A DNA stretch of 64,000 bases from Chryseobacterium aureum (GTDB lineage Bacteria > Bacteroidota > Bacteroidia > Flavobacteriales > Weeksellaceae), in NCBI RefSeq assembly GCF_003971235.1, contig NZ_CP034661.1, forward strand, positions 4,836,001-4,900,000, given 5' to 3'. How positions within the stretch are numbered: the first letter of the stretch is position 1; each line of letters opens with the position of its first letter. Below the pieces are notes generated by a model. It had not been told where the DNA came from. It saw only the letters and a list, made by a program, of their open reading frames with translations, and ran no database searches. A program made the translations under genes and the position numbers. Shown here in pieces: positions 52,555-62,154 of this stretch.

Positions 52555-53694
52555 ATGGACTTTAATTTATCGGAAGAACAGCTGATGATTCAGCAGGCAG
52601 CAAGAGATTTTGCACAAAACGAATTATTACCAGGCGTGATTGAAAGAGACCGTGATCAGAAATTCCCTGCAGAACAGGTGAAGAAGATGGGAGAAATGGG
52701 ACTTTTAGGAATGATGGTAGATCCAAAATACGGAGGTGCAGGGATGGACAGTGTTTCTTACGTGCTGGCGATGGAGGAGATTGCAAAAATAGATGCTTCT
52801 GCAGCTGTTGTAATGTCTGTAAACAACTCATTGGTTTGTGCTGGTCTTGAAAAATTTGCTTCTGAAGAGCAGAAAGTAAAATACCTTACGCCACTGGCAA
52901 GCGGGCAGGTTATCGGAGCATTTGCATTATCTGAGCCGGAAGCAGGTTCTGATGCCACTTCTCAGAAAACCACTGCCGAAGACAAAGGAGATTATTACCT
53001 TTTAAACGGGATCAAAAACTGGATCACCAATGGTGGAACAGCTACTTATTATATCGTCATTGCACAGACAGATCCTGAAAAGAAACATAAAGGAATCAAT
53101 GCTTTCATCGTAGAAAGAGGCTGGGAAGGCTTTGAAATCGGATTGAAAGAAGACAAATTAGGAATCAGAGGAAGTGATACCCACTCTTTGATTTTTAATA
53201 ATGTAAAAGTTCCAAAAGAAAACAGAATTGGTGAAGACGGATTCGGATTCAATTTTGCAATGGCAGTATTGAACGGAGGAAGAATTGGAATTGCTTCTCA
53301 GGCGTTAGGAATTGCTTCAGGTGCTTATGAACTGGCATTGAAGTATGCTAAAACAAGAAAAGCTTTCAAAACTGAAATCATCAACCACCAGGCTATCGCG
53401 TTCAAATTGGCCGATATGGCAACCCAGATTACTGCCGCAAGAATGCTTTGCTTCAAGGCTGCATGTGAAAAGGATGCCGGGAAAGACATTTCTGAAAGCG
53501 GAGCCATGGCAAAATTATACGCTTCTCAGGTAGCAATGGATACTACTATTGAAGCTGTACAGATTCACGGTGGATACGGATATGTAAAAGAATACCACGT
53601 AGAAAGATTAATGAGGGATGCCAAAATCACTCAGATCTATGAAGGAACTTCTGAAATTCAGAAAATCGTGATCTCAAGAAGCATCGCAAAATAA
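52555..53694 (+). CDS. Acyl-CoA dehydrogenase (short/branched-chain type)
   Basis: FAD enzyme forming the trans-2 double bond of acyl-CoA, passing electrons to ETF. At 379 residues it has the three-domain family layout: N-terminal helices (LSEEQLMIQQAARDFAQNEL), a middle beta domain (FALSEPEAGSDATSQKTTAE, WITNGG), and a C-terminal helix bundle with AVQIHGGYGYVKEYHVERLM and IYEGTSEIQKIVISR, whose Glu is the catalytic base. Intact and typical of the short-chain/butyryl group. The gene is divergent from the acyl-CoA ligase. Confidence 0.95.
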   Translation: MDFNLSEEQLMIQQAARDFAQNELLPGVIERDRDQKFPAEQVKKMGEMGLLGMMVDPKYGGAGMDSVSYVLAMEEIAKIDASAAVVMSVNNSLVCAGLEKFASEEQKVKYLTPLASGQVIGAFALSEPEAGSDATSQKTTAEDKGDYYLLNGIKNWITNGGTATYYIVIAQTDPEKKHKGINAFIVERGWEGFEIGLKEDKLGIRGSDTHSLIFNNVKVPKENRIGEDGFGFNFAMAVLNGGRIGIASQALGIASGAYELALKYAKTRKAFKTEIINHQAIAFKLADMATQITAARMLCFKAACEKDAGKDISESGAMAKLYASQVAMDTTIEAVQIHGGYGYVKEYHVERLMRDAKITQIYEGTSEIQKIVISRSIAK

Positions 53695-53716
53695 CATTAA
53701 ATAAAACACGCTACTT

Positions 53717-54082
53717 ATGAAAAAATCTTTGTGGATCACCCTGGGGGTTGTACTGCTGTTACTGGGCGTATTGGTCTGGTACAAATATTATTTCGTTTTC
53801 GGAGAAGGAGTAAAATCCGGATACCTGAACTATGCCATGAAAAAAGGCTATATTTTCAAAACCTATGAAGGCAAACTGATTCAGGAGGGATTCGGCAGCG
53901 GAAAAACAGGAACTATTACAAGCTACGAGTTTGAGTTTTCTGTAGATGACCCTGAAGTTTTCAAACAACTGGAAACGAACAGCGGAAAAACCTTTGACCT
54001 GCATTATAAAGAGTACAATGGAGCTCTTCCCTGGAGAGGAAATACAAAGTTTATTGTAGACAAAGTAGTGAATATGAAATAA
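53717..54082 (+). CDS. Small membrane-anchored protein, 121 aa, unknown
   Basis: One N-terminal hydrophobic helix (residues 5-22) and a soluble, beta-rich remainder (GYIFKTYEGKLIQEGFGSGK, SYEFEFSVDDPEVFKQLE, LPWRGNTKFIVDKVV). Proteins of this shape are widespread in Bacteroidota, are sometimes labelled 6-phosphogluconate dehydrogenase in databases without visible support, and have no established function that I can point to. It lies 22 bp after the dehydrogenase gene and is probably co-transcribed; a terminator follows. Confidence 0.75.
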   Translation: MKKSLWITLGVVLLLLGVLVWYKYYFVFGEGVKSGYLNYAMKKGYIFKTYEGKLIQEGFGSGKTGTITSYEFEFSVDDPEVFKQLETNSGKTFDLHYKEYNGALPWRGNTKFIVDKVVNMK

Positions 54083-54086
54083 AAAC

Positions 54087-54117
54087 AAATAAGGCTCTCA
54101 ATATGAGGGCCTTATTT
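54087..54117. terminator. Terminator after the 121-aa gene
   Basis: AAATAAGGCTCTCA and TGAGGGCCTTATTT around ATA, with one T-G pair and A/T ends. Confidence 0.85.
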
Positions 54118-54349
54118 TACACCAAATCACAAAATATTAATATATGAAATAAAAATTTCCAAACTTATTCTGAATCTTGTCTTACAATGAAGATTCATTA
54201 CATTTTGCTTATACTTAAAGTTAAGATGAATTTTTCTAATAAGCAACTCTTTTTTTATCTTAGATAAAATTAAATATTAGAATTGAAGTATAATTCTAAA
54301 TTTCATTAAAAAAAAATTAAAAAATTCACCTTTTAGGATGGATCCTAAT

Positions 54350-55294
54350 CTAGTGAGAACCATTATTAGGAATTTTTGTATTTTTCTTTTTGTAAAAATA
54401 ATATCCAATACCTGCCATTAAAAACAATGGCCAAAGCGGCAGAATAAACAGGAAAATTGATGTAATCACATCCCAGCCGGATTCAATGGCCGCCAGGGAC
54501 TTTCCTCCGAAAGTTTCAGGACCTGTTGCTGTTTTCGCCTGATCACTGATGCTAACATTGATTGTACAGATGGTATTGTCTGTATAATTACCTCCGGAAA
54601 CCTGAATATCTTTTGTATCAATATCACCAACGTTATTATTGATGGCATCCATCAAACCATCAAAATGCTGGATGGGAACTTTAATATCAAGACTGTACAC
54701 TTTTTGATCCTCTCCGTGAGGGCTGGCAGATTCCACATAAGACAGATTTTCACTTTTAATATAGCCGTTATTTCTGTGAGTTTCTTCCCGGATGATTTCC
54801 TTCACCGTTTCTGCATTTTCAGCTTTTATGGATAGATATCCTGATTTTACCATTTTATCTTTGGGCATATTCAGTTCATAGCTGTCATTCTTAGGTTTTT
54901 CTTTATAAATGATTTTGGTTTCTTTAATAACCTTTGGAGCCAAGGTCTTCACCACTGCTTTTTCAGGTTTTTTCTCTGCTGAATCCTTCTTCTCTATTTT
55001 GGATTCCAGTTTTGTAGCAGCTATTTTCTCAGATAAAGAATCCACCATCCTGGATGTGGTCTCTATTTTTTGCTGAATATCATTTTTAGTATTCTCAAAA
55101 TCTTTTATTTTAATACTGGCAGAATCCATTACCTGGTTTGCGGTTTTACCGGCATTTTCAATCGTTTCTGCAGCAACTGTAGCGGCGCTGTCAGCAGAAT
55201 GAATAGCTTCATGAAAATTGCCTTGAGTGGTTTCTCCCTTTTTACACATAATGAAAGTACCGGATACGGCAGCGAGTAATATGAACTTTTTCAT
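54350..55294 (-). CDS. DUF4349-family lipoprotein
   Basis: Envelope lipoprotein; signal with lipobox TFIMC places Cys17 at the mature N-terminus. A helical, Lys/Glu-rich segment (about 40-150) has coiled-coil character, followed by the DUF4349 domain (about 150-255; SGYLSIKAENAETVKEIIRE, YSLDIKVPIQHFDGLMDAI). One membrane helix near 280-302 precedes a basic tail. DUF4349 proteins occur in many bacteria with a membrane helix of this kind; function unknown. Confidence 0.85.
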   Translation of the reverse strand: MKKFILLAAVSGTFIMCKKGETTQGNFHEAIHSADSAATVAAETIENAGKTANQVMDSASIKIKDFENTKNDIQQKIETTSRMVDSLSEKIAATKLESKIEKKDSAEKKPEKAVVKTLAPKVIKETKIIYKEKPKNDSYELNMPKDKMVKSGYLSIKAENAETVKEIIREETHRNNGYIKSENLSYVESASPHGEDQKVYSLDIKVPIQHFDGLMDAINNNVGDIDTKDIQVSGGNYTDNTICTINVSISDQAKTATGPETFGGKSLAAIESGWDVITSIFLFILPLWPLFLMAGIGYYFYKKKNTKIPNNGSH

Positions 55295-55617
55295 AACATT
55301 AATTTTTTTTGATGAAGTAAAATTAGAAGGGAAGCTCTTGTAAAGATTGTAAATGAAATGTATTGTGCTGGTAAAATACTAACTGTTCTATTTTCAGTAT
55401 TTTGTATTTGTTTTACAAAAGATTTACAACGTGTTTTGGGTTTTAAATACAACCATCCATCCCAATATCACTGAATTTTCATCAGGTTTTATAATGCTTA
55501 AAGACCTTTTGAATGATCAAAGTCACACTTAATTGAGTGTGGCTTTGATATCGTTTTCATTTCGAATGTGCTTAAAGAGTATTCATATATGTTTTAGAAT
55601 CGTCCAGTAAATTTGTA
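55295..55617. other. Spacer with two hairpins, 323 bp
   Basis: ATCAAAGTCACACT and AGTGTGGCTTTGAT (55516-55549, 6-nt loop) form a strong hairpin that may end the leftward gene at 55618. AAAATACT (55374-55381) and AGTATTTT (55397-55404) form a looser inverted pair; the first half resembles the arm of the palindrome before the E1 gene. No gene seen. Confidence 0.5.
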
Positions 55618-56595
55618 TTATTGAGCACTTAATAATTCAATAAAAATGGTAATAGAAGACAGCAGAGCCGGAAATACTCCATTGGCTGTTAAGCTAGGAT
55701 TGGCAACTACCGTAATTCTGTACACTTGTTTATTATCGAATAAACTGATGGTAGCCTGTGCAGAATCCCTGTTGCCTACATTAAAATCTGATGGAAAATC
55801 CTTCCATGTATCTGCATTCAAGTCATTTTGGGCATAATAGGTGAACCAAGGACCACCTGTGCCTCCTTTCCAGTACCATACGGATGTCCTTTGGTTAATT
55901 CCATTTATTCTATACTGTAAATTAGCCGTATTTGCAGTTGTACCGTTATATCTGATTGACAGGTTCCCAATAGTTGTAATTGAATTTGTAGGAGTACTCG
56001 TATCAATTGGAGAGATAACATTTCTCACATATTGAAGATTAGCCAAAGATGAATTCTGACCGATAATAACATTACAGGATTGTCCTAAAAAATTGATTGG
56101 AACTGATATTGTACTGGGTGAGCTGAAATTTGGAGTTCCGTTAACAGAATAGGTGATACTTCCATTTCCACTATTCAGGTTTCCCGGATTTAGGCTAAAC
56201 GTCAATCCGTTTTGAGTAAAAGTTGCAGAAGAATTATACTTTCCGCCATTTCCTCCAGTGTAGGGTACAGTTAAAGTTCCATTATAAGGAACACCTGAAG
56301 TAAAGGTTGAAGGGAAAATACTAGCCGCTGAGCATGTTAAGCCAGTAATGGTAGGGTTTACTATCGATTTATCATCAAACGATCTCCATTCAAAGCCACT
56401 CCAGTATACATACCCGATAAAATTTAGTCCTCCCGCGCCGGTATTATAAGCAAGCAATCCTGTTGCCGGTGAAGAAATTGTCACCTGATCTGTTGAATTT
56501 GCCAATGCTACCCTGGGAACCAAAACTCCTTTGTTAATGGCAGAAATATCCAAAATTGCAGACGCATTTGGTGATGCAGTCCCGTCGGCTTCCAA
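55618..56595 (-). pseudogene. 5'-truncated secreted-type protein, related to 56781-58292
   Basis: Residues ASAILDISAINKGVLVPRVA match the opening domain of Bacteroidota secreted proteins, which follows a signal peptide and QVGINT-type stretch. The neighbouring protein has both; here they are missing. Upstream in frame a stop occurs after only 18 more codons (LSVYNHTQIYWQALEADG), with no ATG and no signal. The only available start is a TTG at 56595. The downstream frame is open over 325 residues to a normal stop, so the damage is confined to the 5' end. Confidence 0.6.
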
Positions 56596-56690
56596 CGCTT
56601 GCCAATAAATCTGAGTGTGGTTATAAACGGACAGTCAATTCTTTGTATTTAAAAAGTAAGTTTTTTAAGAAAAGTAAACGTAACATATAA

Positions 56691-56736
56691 AACTTTTGAG
56701 AGAAGAAAAATTTTTATATCTCTTCCCTCAAAAGTT
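56691..56736 (-). terminator. Hairpin after the 503-aa gene
   Basis: AACTTTTGAGAGAAGA pairs with TCTTCCCTCAAAAGTT (one wobble) over a 14-nt loop, 44 bp after the stop of the leftward gene. Confidence 0.6.
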
Positions 56737-56780
56737 TTTATATATTTAATTTGTGTTTTGTCTGCTAAAATATTCTTTTG

Positions 56781-58292
56781 TTATTGTACATATGCATCAC
56801 AAACGGCAAAAGCATCAATAGTATCATCACCTGATGTAGCGCCTGAGCCCATTGTGATCTCTGTATAAGGAGCAGTAGCTCTTGCAATAAAAGTTAAACC
56901 TGTAGTATTAGCTGATCCTGTTAATCCCTGAACATTTATCTTTTTATTTGAATTCAGATAAGTAATGGCTAACCTACTTAGACAAGAAGACAAAACATTT
57001 GCCGCTACAATTGTTCCTGTAGAATTAGTTGTTACGGAAATTGCATCATTTGTGTTGAACCATGAAGCAACAATTGACACGTCATTTACAGGTTTAGAAA
57101 ATATGAGTTTAATGCTTGTAACAACACCATCAGAAGGACCTCCTATTCTGACGTTCGATCCATCATCAATTAGATTAGCTCCGCAATGTGATGCGGTGTA
57201 ACCTGCTGCTCCGGAATTGTTTCCAACCATAATTTTAGAAACCTGAACATTTTCTCCTCCTATATTGATGGTTGTAGACAGAGGATAGTTAGGAATATTT
57301 GCACCAATCATTGATGTACAGTTACTTGCAGCCATGCCATTTCTAATATCTATACTGAAAGTACAGGCAGCACCATTACCAATTTGCACCGTAAAATTTG
57401 CTGTTCCAGAACTGTTATAAGTTCCGCTAATATTGAAAGTGATACTTCCATCTCCCATAGCTACATTCCCTGCAGGAGCGGTTGCAGTAAGTCCTGTAAC
57501 CCCTGTTGATTGAATATTGAATGCAGGATATTTTCCACCATTACCATTATTATATTTTAAAGTCACTGTATAGCCTGCAGGAACTGACATTGCTGTCCCT
57601 CCATAAAAAAGTCTAGAACCATTAATTTTAGATGAACTACAATCTACATCTGCACTACCTGCACCAGAAATTGTTCTATCACAGAAATTGTACCACTGCT
57701 CAATAGTATTTCTGTATTGCTCCAAGCATTTTTTATCCGAATTAAAAATCAAAAGAGAAGTCACTGGAGTAGCAATTGCATCTCTTTGTACTTCCGTCAT
57801 TCTTGGAAGTAAAAATCCTCTATTGGTAGAAACCAATTCTAAAATGGCCGCGTCAGCCGGCATTGCAGTTCCTATTCCAACGGCTCCATTATCTTTACTA
57901 ATAAACTCTGTACCGGGGGCTCTGGTAGTTCCATCAGATTGAGTTCCTAATTTTACCATTGTATTAGTGTTATCATTAATCCAGGCATCATTTGTAGGAT
58001 CTCCGGACGTACCTCCGAAGCCGGTCCATGCTGTACCATTCCAATAATAAAATCCTTTTGTAAAAGAACCTGCATTGCTGATTAAATATACAAGCTGTCC
58101 ATTTACTGATCCATTTACAGATAAATCATTTACCCTTGGGACAAGTACTCCATCTGCGGAACTTACGGTTCCTAAATGATTTTTAGCCCGGATATCTAGA
58201 GTGGATTCAGGATTTGAAGTATTAATTCCGACCTGTCCGAAAAGAGTTGACGTAAGCATGACAACTGCAATTGCTGATAATAATTTTTTCAT
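56781..58292 (-). CDS. Secreted protein of unknown function, 503 aa
   Basis: Signal peptide (residues 1-19, ending TLFG), then QVGINTSNPESTLDIRAKN, GVLVPRVNDLSVNGSVNGQL and YYWNGTAWTGF, the module that opens many Bacteroidota surface proteins; a second copy begins near 140 (GIGTAMPADAAILELVSTNR, PRMTEVQRDAI). The rest is beta-rich, low in charge and Gly/Ser/Asn-rich. No T9SS sorting domain is seen at the end, so its anchoring is unclear. A -7 box TAATTTTG (minus strand, 58330-58337) lies 37 bp upstream of the start. Confidence 0.8.
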   Translation of the reverse strand: MKKLLSAIAVVMLTSTLFGQVGINTSNPESTLDIRAKNHLGTVSSADGVLVPRVNDLSVNGSVNGQLVYLISNAGSFTKGFYYWNGTAWTGFGGTSGDPTNDAWINDNTNTMVKLGTQSDGTTRAPGTEFISKDNGAVGIGTAMPADAAILELVSTNRGFLLPRMTEVQRDAIATPVTSLLIFNSDKKCLEQYRNTIEQWYNFCDRTISGAGSADVDCSSSKINGSRLFYGGTAMSVPAGYTVTLKYNNGNGGKYPAFNIQSTGVTGLTATAPAGNVAMGDGSITFNISGTYNSSGTANFTVQIGNGAACTFSIDIRNGMAASNCTSMIGANIPNYPLSTTINIGGENVQVSKIMVGNNSGAAGYTASHCGANLIDDGSNVRIGGPSDGVVTSIKLIFSKPVNDVSIVASWFNTNDAISVTTNSTGTIVAANVLSSCLSRLAITYLNSNKKINVQGLTGSANTTGLTFIARATAPYTEITMGSGATSGDDTIDAFAVCDAYVQ

Positions 58293-58329
58293 TCTTTAAA
58301 TGTTTTTACTGTGTTTGTTTTTCTTCTGG

Positions 58330-58337
58330 CAAAATTA
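58330..58337 (-). promoter_or_regulatory. -7 box before the 503-aa secreted protein gene
   Basis: Minus-strand TAATTTTG, a full match to TAnnTTTG. No TTG is seen at the right distance upstream. Confidence 0.4.
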
Positions 58338-58453
58338 TAGTAATCAGATTGAACAGAAGTATAAAATACTCACGCTAAAACACTTATGGGCCCCTTAAAA
58401 TCACTTAAATTTGTAATGTTTTGATTTTTAGTGATTTGTTTTTTTGAGGGGGA

Positions 58454-59308
58454 TTATATTTCATTAAAAAATAACATCAGATTGATGCCTGAGTCCAGAT
58501 TCAGCTTTTTTCTGACCCTGTATTTGATGGATTCAATCGCCTTATAGGTAGAATTTGTTGCTATGGCAATTTCTTTTGTTGTAAGTCCCAGCTTTACTAA
58601 AGCACAAACTTCCAGTTCTGTATCATTAATTTTAGGACAGAGCTCTCTGACTTTATTCACAAAAAAAGAATCAGTGGTCATAAACAAAGGCATAAAAGAA
58701 CCATCCCCTCTGTTAATGGCCTCGAAAATATCAGTCAGTACTGTAGTATCCTTTTTTGTCTGTGCCATATGAGCAGATTCTCTTGCCAGAGATTTGTTCT
58801 TGAGCCAAAAATCTACAATGTAATAGAGAAGTAATCCTATTGCAAATAGGGCTGTGGCACGCAGATAACCAATATAAATACTACTGTCACCAAGGGATCT
58901 CAGTATATTTTTGTTTTCCCTGAAAAGAAACAGCATCAAGGTGATGCTAAGAACTGTTAATATATATAAAATAATTCTTTGCACACTTCTGAACAAAAAG
59001 AAATTGTATAAGAATACCAGGCAGAAAATAGGAACAAAAAACAAATCCAGGAAAAAATAATGGCACAGAAACGATAGATATATAATTAAGATGATCATAT
59101 CGATAAAAAATATTTTTTCTATCGCAGGTTTATTGATATTTAATAACGTAATAAGATTAACGATCAATAATGCCAGTGTAGGATAGAATAATATTCTTTT
59201 ACTGCTGAAAAAAAAATCAGCAGCACCTATAAAGAAAAATATGATGGAAAGCGTGATAACTGTCCTGGATAATAATTTTGTTTTTTCATTTTTCATTTTT
59301 TCTTTCAT
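58454..59308 (-). CDS. Membrane-bound LuxR/GerE-type transcriptional regulator
   Basis: Five or six hydrophobic segments fill residues 15-170, followed by a linker and a LuxR-type helix-turn-helix (about 215-275; NDTELEVCALVKLGLTTKEI, ATNSTYKAIESIKYRVRKKL). No sensor or kinase domain is visible. The stretch TTKEIAxxxNxTxKAIESIKYR fits the recognition helix of this family. It would respond to something in the membrane. The nearest gene, the 503-aa secreted protein, reads the same way but starts before it; joint regulation is possible. Confidence 0.8.
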   Translation of the reverse strand: MKEKMKNEKTKLLSRTVITLSIIFFFIGAADFFFSSKRILFYPTLALLIVNLITLLNINKPAIEKIFFIDMIILIIYLSFLCHYFFLDLFFVPIFCLVFLYNFFLFRSVQRIILYILTVLSITLMLFLFRENKNILRSLGDSSIYIGYLRATALFAIGLLLYYIVDFWLKNKSLARESAHMAQTKKDTTVLTDIFEAINRGDGSFMPLFMTTDSFFVNKVRELCPKINDTELEVCALVKLGLTTKEIAIATNSTYKAIESIKYRVRKKLNLDSGINLMLFFNEI

Positions 59309-59624
59309 GGCATTTAATGTTTTAAAATTTTTGTATTGGCTTGTAAAGGGAACCTGTTTTGTGGGAATTACATCATCACTTAAAAACCCTTATGATCTCT
59401 TTTCGTGATGTTTTTAGCGGGAAATGGGGTGTCCTCTACGGTTTGCGACTTAGATTCGCAAAATTAACGGATCTATGCAATCAAGTATTTTAAATGTAAA
59501 TGAGATTTAAAATTTCATTATTTCTTTTATAAGTCATTTTAAATCATTGTTTTACGCAAGTGATTTTTAAAAAATAGTGATAGATAGGTAAGAATCTTTT
59601 TTTGAGAATGAAAGATTATTCCAA
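59309..59624. other. Spacer upstream of the LuxR-type gene, 316 bp
   Basis: No gene seen. TTTGCGA (59442-59448) and TCGCAAA (59456-59462) form a palindrome overlapping a minus-strand -7 box TAATTTTG (59459-59466), which could be a regulated promoter of the LuxR-type gene with a leader of about 145 nt. The rest is A/T-rich. Confidence 0.4.
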
Positions 59625-59653
59625 TAAAAAATCCGCAGAAATTTTCTGCGGAT
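59625..59653 (-). terminator. Terminator of prfC
   Basis: ATCCGCAGAA and TTCTGCGGAT around ATT (59631-59653); on the minus strand TTTTTTATT follows. It lies 43 bp after the prfC stop. Confidence 0.85.
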
Positions 59654-59695
59654 CCATAGGGTAAACAATTTCACGGTATCGCGATTTGCTTTTGC

Positions 59696-61291
59696 TTAGT
59701 CTTCTCTGAATTCACTAATGAAGTGCAGTTTCACATTCGGGAATTTTTCCTGTGTCATATGAATCGTGAAAGAAGAGTCAGCCAGAAATACCAGCTGATT
59801 GTATTTATCTCTTGCCAGGAACCTCTGCTTTAATCTTGCAAATTCCTTAAATTCTTCAGATTTTTCATCAGCTTCTACCCAGCATGCTTTATGCATAGAT
59901 AAAGGTTCATAAGTACATTTTGCACCATATTCATGCTCAAGACGGTACTGGATCACTTCGTACTGAAGTGCTCCCACGGTTCCGATGATTTTTCTTCCGT
60001 TCATTTCAAGCGTGAATAGCTGTGCAACCCCCTCATCCATAAGCTGATCAATACCTTTGGCCAATTGCTTGGCTTTTAAAGGATCATTATTGTTAATATA
60101 GCGGAAATGTTCAGGAGAGAAGCTAGGAATACCTTTAAAGCTTAATTTTTCTCCACCAGTTAATGTGTCTCCAATTCTGAAACTTCCGGTATCATGTAAA
60201 CCTACAATATCACCCGGGAAACTTTCTTCCACCACTTCCTTTTTATCTGCAAAGAAAGCGTTGGGTGAGGAGAATTTCATTTTCTTACCTTCTCTTACCA
60301 GTAAATAATTTTCGTTTCTTTTGAAGGTTCCGGAAACAATTTTTACAAAGGCAAGCCTGTCTCTGTGTTTAGGATCCATATTCGCATGGATTTTGAAAAC
60401 AAACCCTGTGAAGGTATTTTCTTCGGGTTTTACCAGACGGGTATCACTCTCTTTAGGCTGCGGCATCGGGGCAATATCAATGAAAGCATCCAATAGCTCA
60501 CGAACTCCGAAGTTATTTAAAGCTGAGCCGAAGAATACCGGCTGCAGATCACCTTTCATATAATCCTCACGGTTAAATTCAGGGTAAACAGACTGGATCA
60601 GATCAAGTTCTTCTCTTAATGTTTGTGCTGCTTTTTCGCCAATAACATCATCAATGGAAGTGTCATTAATGTCATCAAACTTAATAGAATCTCCGACTTT
60701 CTGTTTTTTTTCTTCCAGGAATAACTGAATGTTGTTTTCCCAGATGTTGTAAATTCCCTGAAAGTCACTTCCCATACCAATTGGTAAAGAAAGCGGACAA
60801 ACAGTTAATCCCAGTTTTTGTTCCACTTCGTCCAGAAGATCGAAAGCATCTTTACCTTCACGGTCTAATTTATTGATGAAAACCAACATCGGAATATTCC
60901 TCATTCTACAAACCTGAACCAGTTTTTCGGTTTGTTCCTCAACCCCTTTTGCAACGTCAATAACTACAATTACTGAGTCTACAGCCGTTAAGGTTCTGTA
61001 GGTATCTTCAGCAAAGTCTTTGTGACCCGGCGTATCAAGGATGTTAATTTTGTGGTCTCTATATTCAAAAGCCAATACGGATGTCGCTACAGAGATCCCT
61101 CTCTGTCTTTCGATTTCCATAAAGTCGGAGGTAGCTCCTTTTTTTATTTTGTTGGATTTTACCGCACCCGCTTCCTGAATAGCACCTCCGAAAAGCAGCA
61201 GCTTTTCTGTAAGAGTTGTTTTTCCGGCATCCGGGTGGGAAATGATCCCGAAGGTCTTTCTTTTTTGTATTTCTTTGATTAAGTCTGACAT
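59696..61291 (-). CDS. prfC: Peptide chain release factor 3
   Basis: Translational GTPase that removes RF1/RF2 from the ribosome after termination. GTP-binding boxes: SHPDAGKTTLTEKL (residues 18-31), the switch region with RGISVATSV, DTPGHKDF and NKLDREG. Then the RF3-specific middle domains and the long C-terminal domain (ALQYEVIQYRLEHEYGAKCT, FPNVKLHFISEFRED). The 531 residues match the usual length. Stands alone, with its own terminator. Confidence 0.96.
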   Translation of the reverse strand: MSDLIKEIQKRKTFGIISHPDAGKTTLTEKLLLFGGAIQEAGAVKSNKIKKGATSDFMEIERQRGISVATSVLAFEYRDHKINILDTPGHKDFAEDTYRTLTAVDSVIVVIDVAKGVEEQTEKLVQVCRMRNIPMLVFINKLDREGKDAFDLLDEVEQKLGLTVCPLSLPIGMGSDFQGIYNIWENNIQLFLEEKKQKVGDSIKFDDINDTSIDDVIGEKAAQTLREELDLIQSVYPEFNREDYMKGDLQPVFFGSALNNFGVRELLDAFIDIAPMPQPKESDTRLVKPEENTFTGFVFKIHANMDPKHRDRLAFVKIVSGTFKRNENYLLVREGKKMKFSSPNAFFADKKEVVEESFPGDIVGLHDTGSFRIGDTLTGGEKLSFKGIPSFSPEHFRYINNNDPLKAKQLAKGIDQLMDEGVAQLFTLEMNGRKIIGTVGALQYEVIQYRLEHEYGAKCTYEPLSMHKACWVEADEKSEEFKEFARLKQRFLARDKYNQLVFLADSSFTIHMTQEKFPNVKLHFISEFRED

Positions 61292-61605
61292 ATCGTATTT
61301 TGAATTTGCAAAAATCGGGAATTTTTATGAGGTTTTCAAATTTAAATTACAACAATGCTTATCCGGTTGGAGAGTTGGCAAAAGGAAAGAAGGCGAAGGT
61401 AAGGAGAAGTCATTCAAATAAAGAAAATGAAATTTGAAGAGATTTGGAGGTAAATCTTTATTATTTATAATGTTAGTGTGTATTTTTAGATTTTTTTTCA
61501 TCATAAAAAAGGTATTTTATAATGACTGTGATTTATTTTAAAAACGGGTATTGAAGGTTGTGAAAATTCCTTTATCATTGCACTGTTAAATACGCGCAAT
61601 TTCAA
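61292..61605. other. Spacer between prfC and the lipoprotein gene, 314 bp
   Basis: Divergent promoter region. A purine-rich stretch (61380-61450) and A/T runs; no convincing TAnnTTTG box, hairpin or gene was seen. Confidence 0.4.
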
Positions 61606-62121
61606 ATGATGATTAAAAATGATTTCTATAATCTGGGAGTAAGGATAGGTCTTTTCTTCTCCATCTTATTGGTATTTTCATGTAATAACGAAGACATTGG
61701 CTATTCCAATGCTAAAAATGAAGCGGTTCAGCCTTCTCCTTATAATTATTTTATTTCGGCTCCAGTAGATCAGCTGTATCAGTTTTGTCCGGCAGGAGAT
61801 TTGGACTGTCATAATGATATGAGCTTAACCATAAAAACAGTAGATTTCTTTAAGTCTTTAGGTCCTAAGAATTCTACATTGGGAAGTTATAATAATATCT
61901 TTTACACGACCAGAAAATACCTTGTAGATCATGAATTTTCGGATGAATCCAAATTATTTCTTACAGACAAGCTCAATTTTTTAGCAGAATGGAATAAGGT
62001 ACAGGATAATTCAACACCCGAAAAACAACTGAAAAATCTGGAATTTATACATTCATCAATAAAATATTTTATTGAGAATCCTGCCACAACCAATGAACAG
62101 TTTAAGGAGCTGTTTATGTAA
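61606..62121 (+). CDS. Lipoprotein of unknown function, 171 aa
   Basis: A lipoprotein signal (hydrophobic segment ending LLVFSC, Cys26) is followed by a polar linker and a mostly helical domain (LTIKTVDFFKSLGPKN, FLTDKLNFLAEWNKVQ, LKNLEFIHSSIKYFIENPAT). Two further Cys (in FCPAGDLDCHND) might form a disulfide. No family recognised. It stands alone on the + strand between leftward genes. Confidence 0.72.
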   Translation: MMIKNDFYNLGVRIGLFFSILLVFSCNNEDIGYSNAKNEAVQPSPYNYFISAPVDQLYQFCPAGDLDCHNDMSLTIKTVDFFKSLGPKNSTLGSYNNIFYTTRKYLVDHEFSDESKLFLTDKLNFLAEWNKVQDNSTPEKQLKNLEFIHSSIKYFIENPATTNEQFKELFM

Positions 62122-62154
62122 GTCATATAAAGAAAAGTTATTCAGGGTTGAAAG

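Noticed and set aside
55374..55404. Inverted pair AAAATACT/AGTATTTT as a second copy of the E1 operator
   Set aside because: Only one arm resembles the E1 palindrome and the spacing differs (15 bp); kept as a remark rather than a call.
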